DNA from: Furfurilactobacillus siliginis
Lineage (GTDB): Bacteria; Bacillota; Bacilli; Lactobacillales; Lactobacillaceae
DNA length: 60,601 nucleotides
Direction of reading: 5' to 3'
Assembly: GCF_001437435.1 (NCBI RefSeq)
Contig: NZ_JQCB01000008.1
Span: 2,993 to 63,593 of the forward strand
Below, piece by piece: positions 8,118-17,975 of this stretch (positions are counted from its first letter, which is position 1; every line of letters starts with the position of its first letter). The position numbers were made by a program, and so were the translations under genes. Under the pieces are notes generated by a model, which worked only from the letters and a program-made list of their open reading frames with translations, was not told where the DNA came from and did not search any database.

Positions 8118-8231
8118 CAATGACTTGCATATTTTGCACATAAATTACTGTTTTGTCTCTAACAATTCAGAATGATGGCCACTATACTTTTGGCATTCAC
8201 TCATATCACTTTGTTAAGCGAGGTTAACAGT

Positions 8232-9047
8232 ATGCAAACTGCAATTGTCACTGGCATCTCTTCCGGTATCGGTAAGGAAACCGCAAAATTGCTACAGGAA
8301 CATGCAATTCAAGTCTTTGGGCTCGCACGTAAGGCCACCGCCACCACTGACTTAGCTGCCCTAGGCGTTCAGCTCATCGACGTAGATCTAAATGACACAA
8401 ACCAAATTAAAAAGGCAATGACACAAATCACTGCACAAACATCACGCATTGATCTGTTAGTCAACATCGCGGGTATGTCGGTCAACGGTCCCACGGAAAC
8501 ACTCCCTTTAGCTGCACTGACAACTGAATATCAGGTCAACGTCTTCGGGCCACTGCAACTCATTCAGCGGGTACTCCCCACAATGCGTGCGCAACACGCA
8601 GGAACAATCATTAATGTCACCTCAAGTGCAGCCCATGCCATTCAGCCCTTTATGGGCGCTTATGCTAGCTCAAAAAGTGCTTTACTAACACTCACTAATT
8701 CACTGCGCATTGAAGCAGCCCCTTTCGGCATCAATGTCGTCAATATCGAACCCGGAGCCATCAAAACGCCAATGTTAGCTGCCCCACCTGAATACGTTAA
8801 ACGATCCAAGGATACCGTTTACGCCGCAGCAGCCACCGCATATGACAAGAATACGACTGCCTTTTTAAATCGCATTGCCATTACACCACAAAAAGTTGCT
8901 GCCTTGATTCTAAAAATCAGCACGCTACGTAAACCCAAACCGACCTTCCGAATTGGCACACCTGCAACACTAATGATGCTAATGGAACGGTTTTTATCCA
9001 TTAAATTAATCACTCGTTTAGTCATCCGCACCACCCGTGTTAAATAA
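8232..9047 (+). CDS. Short-chain dehydrogenase/reductase
   Basis: Classical SDR oxidoreductase of 271 residues. The Rossmann cofactor motif TGISSGIG sits at the N-terminus. NIAG is present near residue 84, and the catalytic Ser-Tyr-Lys set is visible in VTSSAA and AYASSKSAL. The start is placed at 8232, preceded by GAGG; the in-frame extension upstream has no ribosome binding site. The TetR gene lies directly upstream, and a strong terminator follows three bases after the stop. The substrate cannot be predicted; similar proteins are annotated as generic oxidoreductases. Confidence 0.9.
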   Translation: MQTAIVTGISSGIGKETAKLLQEHAIQVFGLARKATATTDLAALGVQLIDVDLNDTNQIKKAMTQITAQTSRIDLLVNIAGMSVNGPTETLPLAALTTEYQVNVFGPLQLIQRVLPTMRAQHAGTIINVTSSAAHAIQPFMGAYASSKSALLTLTNSLRIEAAPFGINVVNIEPGAIKTPMLAAPPEYVKRSKDTVYAAAATAYDKNTTAFLNRIAITPQKVAALILKISTLRKPKPTFRIGTPATLMMLMERFLSIKLITRLVIRTTRVK

Positions 9048-9049
9048 TC

Positions 9050-9113
9050 AAAAAAAACCGTCGATTTCTAAACTTACTGTCATCGTAAGTTTAGAAATCG
9101 ACGTTTTTTTTTG
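9050..9113. terminator. Bidirectional terminator
   Basis: Arms 9059-9077 and 9085-9103 pair perfectly over 19 bases, with an A-tract before and a T-tract after. It serves the convergent SDR gene (+) and the dlt operon (-). Confidence 0.93.
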
Positions 9114-9149
9114 ATGCTTTATTTGAATGTACGACTCTAATTTCCAAGC

Positions 9150-10439
9150 CTACTTGTTTTCGTTCCACTTTGGCTGTGCTAAATTCTGATCCGTTGGTGC
9201 CAACTGTTGCCAATCATTCGAATAGAAATTGTTGTTGATGTGATAGTTTGTGGACCCCTTCTTAGTTGCTAAGAAAGGTTTCACTTTTTTATCCATTGCC
9301 AACCAGCCGCGCCAGCCTAAATGAATCGTGTCTTGCATGAAGTATGGTTGCCCACCATCATGACTCAAATCATCAATATTGTTAAAGCCTTGGCTCGTTA
9401 ATTGTTGCTTAATCTTAGCATTGGTCTGATCCACCATATTCATGTCCAAGCCGGTGTATTTCGCCCACTTTTCGTTGATTGGTGGTAAGACGAACAACAC
9501 ATCAGTATGCGTCTTGGCAAACTGACTCAAGACCAGTTGAAAATCACTGTATTCAGGTGACTTACGGTAGTCAAATGTTTTTTGCTCGCCCTTCAAATCA
9601 GCCACATGTCCCTTTAATCGCGTATTGTAAAAACCATTATCAATACCCAAATTATTGTTCGTGGTGTGTTCTTTCCCAAGCTTTGTCGCGGTCTTATCTA
9701 ACGCGGCATAGCTTTGTGAATCAGGCAATTGTTTAGCTGCCTTTTCCACTTTATTCACGTTGTGTCCCAACTGATAGTCAGAGAACAGCTGATCCTCATG
9801 CGACAGAATCAACGCCCGTACTGATAATTCCAGACGGTTGTAATTCGATAGTGCCTGCCCCTTGGCTACTTTTCGTAACATCGCAGCAATTGCATGATCT
9901 GAATGTCCTGAAGGCATCATCAACAACCGTTTAGCTGCATACCGGTTCATTTTGGTATCTTGAACCTGTTGTAACCAGTCAACGGTTTGCAGACGTGAAT
10001 AATAAAACGAAAACGCGTCTTTGCGTGTCCCCTGTGCCACAAACCACTGTGGCGAAATGATAAATACCGCTTTACGATGTTTCATTTGCGTACTAATCGT
10101 TTGCATCGTGTAATACTGCGTCAACGACTGTGTACCACGCGACCCCAGTAAAAATGGCCGGTAGTTACGATCATATCGCTCTGCTAACACAGATGGATGC
10201 ATTGGATCCATCCGCGCTAATTCACTGGAACCAAAGAATGGCACATAGTCACCAGCCAGCGCTTGTTTCTTAATTTGCCGACCTTTAAACACTTGCGGTG
10301 CTAAAGAAACCGCCGCTTTACGTTCAACTGACTTTGAATTACTGGCAAAATTAATTGGTGACAGTAATAGCGCCACAAGGATAACAAAGGCCGCAATTAC
10401 TGGCCCAATAATCAGCCAGAGTCGTTTTGAGGCGCTCAT
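9150..10439 (-). CDS. dltD: D-alanyl transfer protein DltD
   Basis: Membrane-anchored enzyme of 429 residues needed for the last steps of D-alanylation of teichoic acids. One N-terminal transmembrane helix (about residues 7-29) is followed by an extracellular SGNH-hydrolase-like domain. The catalytic serine is in FFGSSELARMD and the Asp-His pair in DTIHLGWRGW. The start at 10439 lies one base after the dltC stop codon; a longer reading would overlap dltC by more than 60 bases. It is the last gene of dltXABCD and is followed by a strong terminator. Confidence 0.94.
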   Translation of the reverse strand: MSASKRLWLIIGPVIAAFVILVALLLSPINFASNSKSVERKAAVSLAPQVFKGRQIKKQALAGDYVPFFGSSELARMDPMHPSVLAERYDRNYRPFLLGSRGTQSLTQYYTMQTISTQMKHRKAVFIISPQWFVAQGTRKDAFSFYYSRLQTVDWLQQVQDTKMNRYAAKRLLMMPSGHSDHAIAAMLRKVAKGQALSNYNRLELSVRALILSHEDQLFSDYQLGHNVNKVEKAAKQLPDSQSYAALDKTATKLGKEHTTNNNLGIDNGFYNTRLKGHVADLKGEQKTFDYRKSPEYSDFQLVLSQFAKTHTDVLFVLPPINEKWAKYTGLDMNMVDQTNAKIKQQLTSQGFNNIDDLSHDGGQPYFMQDTIHLGWRGWLAMDKKVKPFLATKKGSTNYHINNNFYSNDWQQLAPTDQNLAQPKWNENK

Positions 10440-10440
10440 A

Positions 10441-10677
10441 TTATCCAACAAGTCCTTCCACTTTGGCGACGATCTTGTTTGGTGTGTCCCATTCAGTCCG
10501 TTCAAATTCAGAAACTGGTACGGTCACATTCAATTGGCTCTGTAATTCTAACAATAATTGAACAGAACCCATTGAGTCTAATAAACCTGCATCGAACAAG
10601 TTCGTGTCCATTGCGTCGTTCACATCGTTACCCGTTAAGTCGTTCAAAATTTCGATAACCGTTTCTTTAACATCCAT
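10441..10677 (-). CDS. dltC: D-alanyl carrier protein DltC
   Basis: Acyl-carrier-like protein of 78 residues that carries D-alanine on a phosphopantetheine arm. The attachment serine is in [12 protein letters not shown], near residue 36, with the usual acidic surface around it. It accepts D-alanine from DltA in the cytoplasm and passes it on through DltB. It lies 26 bases downstream of dltB and one base before dltD. Length and motif are exactly those of the family. Confidence 0.96.
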   Translation of the reverse strand: MDVKETVIEILNDLTGNDVNDAMDTNLFDAGLLDSMGSVQLLLELQSQLNVTVPVSEFERTEWDTPNKIVAKVEGLVG

Positions 10678-10703
10678 GATAAAAATCTCCTTTAGTAGTT
10701 GAG

Positions 10704-11912
10704 TTATGGTTTAACAAACCACAATGTATTGAGGAACCCTGAGAATAACAAGAAACTCAGACAAACAAAGTTAAACGTAATAAAAATGGCAAATGCTTCT
10801 GTGAACTTATTATGAGGAATTGATTTGCGGTGTTTCTTCTTAAAGCGCAGCCACCAGTCGTTAACGACTAACCCCAGCCCATGTAACAAGCCGTAAGCGA
10901 TGTAATACCAGGTAACCCCATGCCAGAATCCCATGATCAGCATATTCAAAATGTAGGCAATGTTGCTGACGGTGACGCGACTCTTAAAGAGTTTGGTCTT
11001 CATCATGGCAAACACCAACCGCATGAACACGAAGTCACGGAACCAGAAGGACAAGCTCATGTGCCAACGGTTCCAGAATTCCTTTAAGTTAGGTGACAGG
11101 AATGGCTTATTAAAGTTGACTGGCGTTTCAATTCCCATTAAGTAAGAAATTGCCACGGCAAACAGTGAGTACCCAGCAAAGTCAAAGAAGAGATACATCG
11201 ACCAACTGTACATGTACCCAACAAGTGGCCAAGAAAGACCATCGCCGCCATAGTGCAGCGTCAGGGCAGAAAGTCTTGGAACTAGCATCGTGCCGAAGAA
11301 GTACGCCATCACAAACTTATAAAAGAATCCTAAAAAGATGTAATGAACGGCCTTTTCAATCATTCCCACATACTTATCTCGATCTGGCACTGTTTCATAA
11401 TCGGCTAACCAACGCCGGTAACGATCAATGGGGCCAGATGAAATGGTTGGCATGAACAATAGAAATTCCAGGAATAATAACGGATGAAACTCCTTAATGA
11501 TGCCATCCCGCATTTCCATGATCATCCCCACCGTTCTAAACGTGAGGTAACTGATGCCTAAAAATCCAAAAATGGATGTATGCCCAGCCGCAACAGCAGG
11601 CGTGATTTTAACAAATGTTAGCGGTAAGGCGCTAAGGACGACCGCCGCATAAAAGACCCAACGGTTATTGGCCCTGTTGCGATAGGCCATGTACCCACCG
11701 ACCATGATCCATTCCCACAGAACATAGCCAATCAACGCAATCCCCTGTTCCAGCTTAGGTCCATCAAACATTAAGAAGATGAAGACTAAGGAAACAAGGC
11801 TTTGATACCACCGCCACCGGTGCCCACGGTACAAACCAATCATCAATGGAATCAGACCAATCAGCAGATAAATGAAATACTGCGGATTCCCATATGGTTC
11901 TAAGTTAATCAT
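10704..11912 (-). CDS. dltB: MBOAT-family D-alanyl transferase DltB
   Basis: Polytopic membrane protein of 402 residues of the MBOAT family that moves D-alanine from DltC across the membrane. About a dozen hydrophobic segments are visible. Signature regions are [16 protein letters not shown] and the active-site histidine region [19 protein letters not shown]. The start codon overlaps the dltA stop codon by four bases (11909-11912), indicating translational coupling. All family hallmarks are present. Confidence 0.96.
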   Translation of the reverse strand: MINLEPYGNPQYFIYLLIGLIPLMIGLYRGHRWRWYQSLVSLVFIFLMFDGPKLEQGIALIGYVLWEWIMVGGYMAYRNRANNRWVFYAAVVLSALPLTFVKITPAVAAGHTSIFGFLGISYLTFRTVGMIMEMRDGIIKEFHPLLFLEFLLFMPTISSGPIDRYRRWLADYETVPDRDKYVGMIEKAVHYIFLGFFYKFVMAYFFGTMLVPRLSALTLHYGGDGLSWPLVGYMYSWSMYLFFDFAGYSLFAVAISYLMGIETPVNFNKPFLSPNLKEFWNRWHMSLSFWFRDFVFMRLVFAMMKTKLFKSRVTVSNIAYILNMLIMGFWHGVTWYYIAYGLLHGLGLVVNDWWLRFKKKHRKSIPHNKFTEAFAIFITFNFVCLSFLLFSGFLNTLWFVKP

Positions 11913-13438
11913 GCTGGGTTCACCTCAGCAATAATTGATTTGATGTCAACCTTACCATTTGCCGTTAATGGCAATGATTCCTGATAAACAAACCGGTTAG
12001 GCACCATGTAGTCCATCATGACATCTTTTAATTCCTGCTTGATGGCTGTTGTCCGCTGCAAATCATTTGCAAATTCATCGGTGGCAACTGGTACGACATA
12101 GGCCCACATCTGATTCACCTTATGGTTCGCATCATACTTAGGAACAGCAACCGCCTGTTTGATCCATTGGTTCGCATCAAGGTAGTGGTTAACTTCTTCC
12201 AACTCAATCCGGTAACCATGTAACTTGATTTGGAAATCAATCCGGCCAAGATAATGTAGCATACCGTCAGCATCTAATGACCCTAGGTCCCCTGAATGAT
12301 AGGCGGCTTTGCCGTCTTCAGTAAAGAAGGCTGTGGCTGTTTTCTCAGGATTGTTTAGGTAGCCTTTAGAAACACTTGGTCCACTAATGATAATTTCACC
12401 ACTTTGACCAGCTGGTAACGTGTTGCCATCTTCATCAACCACTTTGATGTCGGTATCAGCCTTAGTATAACCAATCGGCAAACGTCCCTTTTCAATCAAA
12501 GCATCGGTAATTTCAACACCGGTAACTGCCACCGTAGCTTCAGTTGGCCCATAAGTGTTAAAGATACGTGCATGGGGGAATCGTTCCCGTAAATTTTTAG
12601 CGGTTGAAACTGTTAATTCTTCACCACAAAACAAGAAGTGGCTCAAGTCTGGTAAGTGTGCCTCGTCAAACGTTGGTTCCAGCAGGCAAATGTCCGCAAA
12701 GGACGGCGTTGAAACGAACACATTTAAATTCATTTTTGGTAATGTTTCAAATAACTGTTTGAAGTCATCGGTAATTTTCTTTGGTAATGCCGTTAATGTG
12801 CCACCGAGGGCCAAGGTTGGTGCCCAATCCATCACTGATAAATCAAACGAATATGGTGGTTGTGCTAATGTCACAGGCTGTTCACCAAGTTTAAAGTCAT
12901 CGCTAAGCATCCAGTTAACGTAACTAAGCAAGTTAGTGTGACTGATCTGCACCCCTTTTGGTTTGCCAGTAGTCCCTGATGTGAAGATGATGTAGTAATT
13001 ATCATCCCCACTAACCGGATGCGTCAGCTTGTAATCTGCCGTGGTATTCTCCAGTAATGCAGTCAATTCTTTACCTTCAATCACCGGCTGTTCACCAACC
13101 GTCAATGGTAAATCATCAATGGCGATGACTGCGGCAGGATTCGCAATTTCATTGATCATCGTCAAACGGTCATTTGGCGAATGTGTGTCCACCGGAATGT
13201 AGGCATGTCCTGCTTTAACAGCACCCAAAAAACTTGCCATCATGGCAAACTGCTGTCCACCAAAGATCATCACTGGTGCGCCAGCTGGCAGCTTCAAATC
13301 GTCCAATGCTTGCGCAATTGCATCTGATGCATGCTTGAGCTGTGCATAGGTGTATGTTTCACCCAGGTAGTTGTATACGACCGCGTCAGGCGTCTTCACT
13401 GCCCAACTATCGATTGTTGTAATCATGTTATCGATCAT
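11909..13438 (-). CDS. dltA: D-alanine--DltC ligase DltA
   Basis: ANL-superfamily adenylation enzyme of 509 residues that activates D-alanine with ATP and loads it onto DltC. The phosphate-binding core YIIFTSGTTGKPKGVQ (about residues 149-164), the motif FNTYGPTEATVAV, the hinge region YHSGDLGSLDADG and the C-terminal catalytic lysine in LTANGKVD are all visible. It follows dltX by 25 bases with a purine-rich ribosome binding site (GAGAGGAAG). D-alanylation lowers the negative charge of the wall and affects resistance to cationic peptides. Confidence 0.96.
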   Translation of the reverse strand: MIDNMITTIDSWAVKTPDAVVYNYLGETYTYAQLKHASDAIAQALDDLKLPAGAPVMIFGGQQFAMMASFLGAVKAGHAYIPVDTHSPNDRLTMINEIANPAAVIAIDDLPLTVGEQPVIEGKELTALLENTTADYKLTHPVSGDDNYYIIFTSGTTGKPKGVQISHTNLLSYVNWMLSDDFKLGEQPVTLAQPPYSFDLSVMDWAPTLALGGTLTALPKKITDDFKQLFETLPKMNLNVFVSTPSFADICLLEPTFDEAHLPDLSHFLFCGEELTVSTAKNLRERFPHARIFNTYGPTEATVAVTGVEITDALIEKGRLPIGYTKADTDIKVVDEDGNTLPAGQSGEIIISGPSVSKGYLNNPEKTATAFFTEDGKAAYHSGDLGSLDADGMLHYLGRIDFQIKLHGYRIELEEVNHYLDANQWIKQAVAVPKYDANHKVNQMWAYVVPVATDEFANDLQRTTAIKQELKDVMMDYMVPNRFVYQESLPLTANGKVDIKSIIAEVNPA

Positions 13439-13463
13439 CGTTAATTCTTCCTCTCAGGTTGTC

Positions 13464-13610
13464 CTAGAATTCGTTGTAGATAAACTTACTTTGGTTGATG
13501 CCAGAGTATCCATACAAATACATCAACAATAGTAGAACAACAAAATAAAATACGGTGCGTAGGATAAACGTGACCCATGGCTGTGATAGCCACAGTCTAA
13601 ACTTTGCCAT
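13464..13610 (-). CDS. dltX: DltX, small teichoic acid D-alanylation protein
   Basis: A 48-residue protein directly upstream of dltA. It has one transmembrane helix (about residues 13-33: VTFILRTVFYFVVLLLLMYL). The conserved C-terminal end, GYSGINQSKFIYNEF, is what defines DltX; its extracellular tail takes part in D-alanine transfer. The start follows GGAGG by nine bases. It is the first gene of the operon and is easily missed because of its length. The product is a small membrane protein acting with DltB and DltD. Confidence 0.93.
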   Translation of the reverse strand: MAKFRLWLSQPWVTFILRTVFYFVVLLLLMYLYGYSGINQSKFIYNEF

Positions 13611-13644
13611 ACTTAACTGCCTCCACTTTTATACCAATATAACC

Positions 13645-13650
13645 AGTATA
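13645..13650 (-). promoter_or_regulatory. dlt operon -10 element
   Basis: TATACT on the minus strand, about 35 bases upstream of the dltX start codon. The -35 is weak, so the promoter may need an activator; none is encoded nearby. Confidence 0.45.
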
Positions 13651-13736
13651 GTGATTTTTTGACCTGAAATGGGTAAAAAAAGTCTTAAACCTGATGCTCA
13701 TCGGTCATATTACATTGTTAAGGATACCAGAAAATC

Positions 13737-13771
13737 AAAAAAAGACCCATCAACTGTCTCGTCGATGAGTC
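13737..13771 (-). terminator. trxA terminator
   Basis: Arms 13744-13754 and 13761-13771 pair over 11 positions, with two G-T pairs. On the minus strand the stem is followed by seven T residues. It separates trxA from the dlt operon. Confidence 0.9.
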
Positions 13772-13784
13772 TCTCATGCAGCAA

Positions 13785-14102
13785 CTAAGCTGTATATTGT
13801 GCTAACGTGCGTTCGATTTGTTCCTTAGAGTGGTAACCCACTAAGGTATCAACCACGGCGCCGTCCTTCTTAACGATCAATGTGGGAATCCCCATGATCC
13901 CAAACTTTGAAGGTGTGTCAGGATTTTCATCCACATCCATCTTCGTAAAGGCCACTTTGTCACCTAATTCGTCAGCAAGTTGCTCAACGACTGGTGATTG
14001 CATTTTACATGGACCACACCACGTTGCCCAAAAATCAGTTACAGAAACACCAGTATTGGTGTCTTGTTCAAATGTCTTATCTGTCGTTACATCTACTGCC
14101 AT
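13785..14102 (-). CDS. trxA: Thioredoxin
   Basis: Cytoplasmic thiol-disulfide oxidoreductase of 105 residues, the family's usual length. The redox motif WATWCGPCKMQ lies near residue 30, and the cis-proline region GIMGIPTL is near residue 75. The start at 14102 is preceded by GGAGG; two upstream in-frame readings lack a site. It lies downstream of mutS2 with a 76-base gap, a linkage widely conserved in Firmicutes, and ends at its own terminator. Confidence 0.96.
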   Translation of the reverse strand: MAVDVTTDKTFEQDTNTGVSVTDFWATWCGPCKMQSPVVEQLADELGDKVAFTKMDVDENPDTPSKFGIMGIPTLIVKKDGAVVDTLVGYHSKEQIERTLAQYTA

Positions 14103-14178
14103 GATTAAGCCTCCAATCACTAATTTTTAGTACGTAACAATAGTCTACTCTTTTTTGTCAGTCGTGCAATTGATTTGC

Positions 14179-16551
14179 TTAACCGAGTTTAACGACCGTT
14201 GCGCCGTCCCCACCTGCATTTGCCGGTGAGAAACCAAAACTCTTCACACGTGGGTTTGATTGCAAGTATTCCGTGACCCCTTGCCGCAATGCACCAGTCC
14301 CTTTACCATGCACGATGGTCACTTCATTCAAGTTGGCTAGTAACGCAGAGTCGATGAAGCGATCCACTTCGCCCATGGCAACATCATAACGGTGACCCCG
14401 CAGATCTAACTGGGCCTGCGCACGTGCACCAATATTACTGTGCACAACAGCTTTACTTGCACGCTGCTGTTTTTCCGTTTCGGTCGGTGCCGTTGATTTC
14501 TCTAAATCAGCATCGTCCACACGCATCTTCAAGGCTCCCATTTGAACTTCCCATTCATGCGTGCCCGTTTGTCGATTCAGCGTTCCATGTTGTCCATAAG
14601 ACTTCACAACAACGGCATCCCCTGGGTGGAAATCATGCTTCTTTCGTTCACGAGCCAAAACCTTATTTTTCGCCAGTGACGGATTCTGCCGTAGGGCATT
14701 CAAGCGCCCTTGTGCATCAATCAATTCATTTTCGCGGACACCACTGCCTTGCTTAACTTCCAGTTGACGCAAATGGTGAATGATCTTGTCAGATTCTTTC
14801 TTAGCTTCCGCCACAATGTGATTGGCTTCTTGCTTAGCCACGTCTAATTGATGCGCTTTTTGTTCTTGATAGCGCTCAAATTGATTGTTTAAGTCATCGT
14901 GTAACCGTTCTGCATCAGCCAGTTGTTCAGCTAAAGCAGCAGCCTCATCGGTTGCTTGTTTATGTCGCGTGACCAAATCACCAATCATTGCATTCAAATC
15001 TTGACTATCCTGACTCGTCAGCTCCCGTGCAGCTGCAATAATATCAGCACGTAATCCTAACCGCTGCGAAATTTCCAAGGCGTTTGAACGTCCTGGAATT
15101 CCTAGCAACAATCGATAGGTTGGCTGCAGTGTTTCACCATCAAACTCCATGCTGGCATTAGTCGTACGGGCACGATCGTAACCATACGCCTTCAATTCTG
15201 GATAGTGGGTTGTGGCAACCACATCGGCGCCTAACGTGCCAAACGCGTCCAGGATGGCAATGGCTAAAGCTGCCCCTTCCTTAGGATCCGTCCCGGCACC
15301 AAGTTCATCAACCAGTACCAAACTCTTGTCCGTCGCCTGGTCTAAAATGCTGATCAAGTTATCCATGTGCGAACTAAACGTACTTAACGACTGCTCAATT
15401 GACTGTTCATCACCGATGTCAGCGAAGATATTGTCAAAGATCGCGACGCTACTACCTTCGAATGCAGGGATGAATAAACCAGACTGTGCCATCAGCTGGG
15501 TCAATCCCAAAGTCTTTAACGTAATCGTTTTACCACCTGTGTTCGGTCCAGTAATAATGATTGCATCATAGGCGTCGCCCAACGTAATGTCGTTTGCGAC
15601 CGCTGTTTTAGGATCCAGTAAGGGGTGTCTTGCCTGCCGTAAATTAATCAGGCCAGCTTCGCTCAACAGCGGTTCGGTAGCATTAATTAATTTGGCGTAC
15701 CGGGCCTTTGCATTCACAAAGTCCAAATGCCCGAGGACCCCTGCGTTTGCTAAGATTTCTTCGCGATGTGGTGCCAGTAATGCTGAGAGCTCCTGTAAAA
15801 TTCGCGCCTCTTCGTTACGTTCCTGTACCTGGCTTTGTCGCAGCCGGTTGTTTAAATCAACGACATCCTTTGGCTCTACGTACAAAGTTTGCCCAGATTG
15901 ACTTTCATCATGTACCACCCCGCCAAAGCGGCTCCGATATTCCGTTTTAACTGGTACAACATACCGGTCGTTACGCATGGTGATAATCGGTTCGCTCAAA
16001 TACCGAGCTTGATTCCCCTTCAGATAGTTTTGCATCCGTGAGCGAATCAGATCCTCGGTTCCTTTGATGCGCCGCCGAATTTCAGCTAAGTCTTCGCTAG
16101 CTGCATCTGCAACGCGACCGTCTGGTTCAATAGCTGTGCTAATTTTCTTCGTTAAGTCTGGCAACGTAATGATTTGATCTGCCACATCATCTAAATGACG
16201 CAGCTCAACACCATCTTCTACTAATTGTTTGAAAAAGGTTCGTGTCGCCGTAGCTGTCTGCAAAACCCGCCCAACAGCTGCTAATTCTGTTCCGTTTAAG
16301 GAAGCATCAATGGCTAGCCGCTTCATATGTGGTGTCACATCTGCTAATTCTGGCAGTGGAATACCACCCTTTAGCCGCAAAACATCGGCACCATCTTTCG
16401 TTTCATCAATCTGACATTGGATTGTTTCGGCATCCGTCGCAGGCTGTAAAGCTGCCAGTTCCTGCCGTCCGCCAGGTGAAATCAACATTCCCGTCAACTG
16501 ATTCTTAACTTTATCAAATTCAAGGGTTACTAACCCACGTTCATTCATCAA
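14179..16551 (-). CDS. mutS2: MutS2 endonuclease/ribosome rescue factor
   Basis: Protein of 790 residues of the MutS2 family. The core has the MutS-like ATPase with Walker A GPNTGGKTITLKT and Walker B/signature VLVDELGAGTDPKEG. A long coiled-coil connector follows (about residues 515-630). The C-terminal Smr nuclease domain carries LDLRGHRYDVAMGEVDRFID and VHGKGTGALRQGV. It lacks the mismatch-recognition domain of MutS. The family suppresses homologous recombination, and in Bacillus it also splits collided ribosomes. It is followed closely by trxA and preceded by cvpA, and probably shares a transcript with cvpA. A second ATG lies three bases in. Confidence 0.95.
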   Translation of the reverse strand: MMNERGLVTLEFDKVKNQLTGMLISPGGRQELAALQPATDAETIQCQIDETKDGADVLRLKGGIPLPELADVTPHMKRLAIDASLNGTELAAVGRVLQTATATRTFFKQLVEDGVELRHLDDVADQIITLPDLTKKISTAIEPDGRVADAASEDLAEIRRRIKGTEDLIRSRMQNYLKGNQARYLSEPIITMRNDRYVVPVKTEYRSRFGGVVHDESQSGQTLYVEPKDVVDLNNRLRQSQVQERNEEARILQELSALLAPHREEILANAGVLGHLDFVNAKARYAKLINATEPLLSEAGLINLRQARHPLLDPKTAVANDITLGDAYDAIIITGPNTGGKTITLKTLGLTQLMAQSGLFIPAFEGSSVAIFDNIFADIGDEQSIEQSLSTFSSHMDNLISILDQATDKSLVLVDELGAGTDPKEGAALAIAILDAFGTLGADVVATTHYPELKAYGYDRARTTNASMEFDGETLQPTYRLLLGIPGRSNALEISQRLGLRADIIAAARELTSQDSQDLNAMIGDLVTRHKQATDEAAALAEQLADAERLHDDLNNQFERYQEQKAHQLDVAKQEANHIVAEAKKESDKIIHHLRQLEVKQGSGVRENELIDAQGRLNALRQNPSLAKNKVLARERKKHDFHPGDAVVVKSYGQHGTLNRQTGTHEWEVQMGALKMRVDDADLEKSTAPTETEKQQRASKAVVHSNIGARAQAQLDLRGHRYDVAMGEVDRFIDSALLANLNEVTIVHGKGTGALRQGVTEYLQSNPRVKSFGFSPANAGGDGATVVKLG

Positions 16552-16567
16552 TTTCTTCAGTCCTTTA

Positions 16568-17095
16568 TTATCGTGTCAACCACCATTGAAAAATCTGTTC
16601 AGACAACAATGGGGTCTGATGTAAAATCCATTGGCTCACCGGTGAGTGTAACACTTGTTCATGCAACCATGGCGCAGGCCAAACTGCTGCAACGGCTAGC
16701 GCAAAAAAGATCAGTACATACATGACTAATCCTGCAATGCCAGCACCTGCTAATGCGTTAACGCCATGCACCACCGGTAGTTTTGTAAACAAATTAAGCG
16801 AGCGTGTAAACCAGTGTAACAAGATGATGCCCACAATCATGAGCACCCAAAATGTGATCCCGGATACCCAAAAGTGGTTCACTTGGTTAGCCAATAAATC
16901 AGTATTCGCACTGGTCTGATGGTTTGCCGGTAAAAAACGACCAATCATGGGTGCCACGTTAGGTGTAATTATTTTTACGAGAATCAATACCACCAGATAG
17001 CCCACCGTGTGCATAAACTCCACGACAAAACCACGATGCCAGCCACGGCCTAATGCCGTTAGTAGTAAAAAGATAATTATTAACGATAAAATCAC
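16568..17095 (-). CDS. CvpA-family membrane protein
   Basis: Polytopic membrane protein of 175 residues with about four hydrophobic segments (near residues 2-20, 28-45, 75-95 and 110-135). It belongs to the CvpA/colicin V production family, named after an E. coli protein; its role in Gram-positive bacteria is unclear. It is encoded 16 bases upstream of mutS2, the same order as yshB-mutSB in Bacillus. The membrane topology is evident; the function is not. Confidence 0.85.
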   Translation of the reverse strand: MILSLIIIFLLLTALGRGWHRGFVVEFMHTVGYLVVLILVKIITPNVAPMIGRFLPANHQTSANTDLLANQVNHFWVSGITFWVLMIVGIILLHWFTRSLNLFTKLPVVHGVNALAGAGIAGLVMYVLIFFALAVAAVWPAPWLHEQVLHSPVSQWILHQTPLLSEQIFQWWLTR

Positions 17096-17128
17096 TTACG
17101 TTCACGTCCTCATCTTATTCATAGCGCA

Positions 17129-17171
17129 TAAACGGGTGACAATGGGACTACGCCCCACCATCACCCGTTTT
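17129..17171. terminator. Hairpin between the yrzB-like gene and cvpA
   Basis: The arms aacgggtga and tcacccgtt pair, with an inner GGG/CCC stem. It lies just downstream of the yrzB-like gene on the minus strand, but the T-tract is short. A weak terminator is the best reading. Confidence 0.5.
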
Positions 17172-17186
17172 CACAGACTCTTTCGA

Positions 17187-17498
17187 CTAAGCTAAGTTAC
17201 TGTCATCATCAAGGAATGTATTTAACATTTCCTCAACCATGTCCCATTCAGCATCGTCTTCGATTGGTGATAACTCGCCTTCTGTTGAGCCATCTACCTC
17301 TGGATCAAAAGCATATGCTTGAATGTCAACTTCTTCGTCATCCGCAGCACTTGCTGGGTAAAGTAAGATGTATGACTTACCATAATCGTCTGATTTGAAC
17401 GTAAACAAAACGTTGTATAACGTTTCGTTGCCGTTGTCGTCGATCAAGGTGATTTGTTGATCGTCGTCTTCTTCGTTGTTGCGTTTTGTTTCAGCCAT
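17187..17498 (-). CDS. yrzB: DUF1292 (YrzB-family) protein
   Basis: Acidic protein of 103 residues of the DUF1292/YrzB family. The N-terminal stretch is very acidic (NNEEDDDQQITLIDDNGNE), followed by the family core YNVLFTFKSDDYGKSYILLYP and an Asp/Glu-rich C-terminus. It is the third gene of the ireB-ruvX-yrzB cluster conserved across Firmicutes, 45 bases after ruvX. The ribosome binding site AGAAAGAGG is good. No biochemical function is established. Confidence 0.88.
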   Translation of the reverse strand: MAETKRNNEEDDDQQITLIDDNGNETLYNVLFTFKSDDYGKSYILLYPASAADDEEVDIQAYAFDPEVDGSTEGELSPIEDDAEWDMVEEMLNTFLDDDSNLA

Positions 17499-17543
17499 GT
17501 GGAAACCTCTTTCTAGTTTTAAGTATGTGCGTCAGTTGACGAC

Positions 17544-17975
17544 TTATTTAGTCAGCTTACCATGCGCGTCAAGGTAGTTTTGTAAAATCAGTGCCGCTGC
17601 CAACTTATCGATGACCTTCTTACGTTTTTTACGGGAAACGTCAGCTTGCTCAACGAGCATCCGATCAGCCTCCACGGTGGTAAGTCGTTCATCAATGAAA
17701 TCAATGGGTAGCCCAAACCGTTCAGTCAACATGTCACCATAGCGTTGAGCTGCTTCTGCACGCGGCCCAATGGTATTGTTCATGTTCTTCGGCAAGCCAA
17801 GCACAAAGCCACCAACGCTATGTTCCTTCGCTAGTTCACCAATGCGGTCTAAGCCAAACACGCCTTCGTCTTCATTGATGCGTACAATTTCAACACCTTG
17901 AGCCGTCCAACCAAAAGCATCACTAACAGCAACGCCAACGGTACGCGACCCAACATCTAATCCCATTAATTTCAT
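17544..17975 (-). CDS. ruvX: RuvX/YqgF Holliday junction resolvase-like protein
   Basis: RNase H-fold protein of 143 residues, involved in rRNA maturation (16S pre-rRNA) and proposed as a Holliday junction resolvase. The N-terminal motif [19 protein letters not shown] carries the first catalytic Asp; [11 protein letters not shown] and [13 protein letters not shown] carry the other conserved acidic region. Its start overlaps the ireB stop codon by four bases (ATGA), so the two are translationally coupled. Length and motifs are typical. Confidence 0.94.
   Translation of the reverse strand: MKLMGLDVGSRTVGVAVSDAFGWTAQGVEIVRINEDEGVFGLDRIGELAKEHSVGGFVLGLPKNMNNTIGPRAEAAQRYGDMLTERFGLPIDFIDERLTTVEADRMLVEQADVSRKKRKKVIDKLAAALILQNYLDAHGKLTK

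Noticed and set aside
10440-10505. Longer DltD overlapping dltC by more than 60 bases
   Set aside because: The DltD family starts just before its transmembrane helix; the extension is dltC sequence in another frame.
14424-16414. Several open frames antisense to mutS2
   Set aside because: They lie fully inside mutS2, have no start signals and show no recognisable domains.
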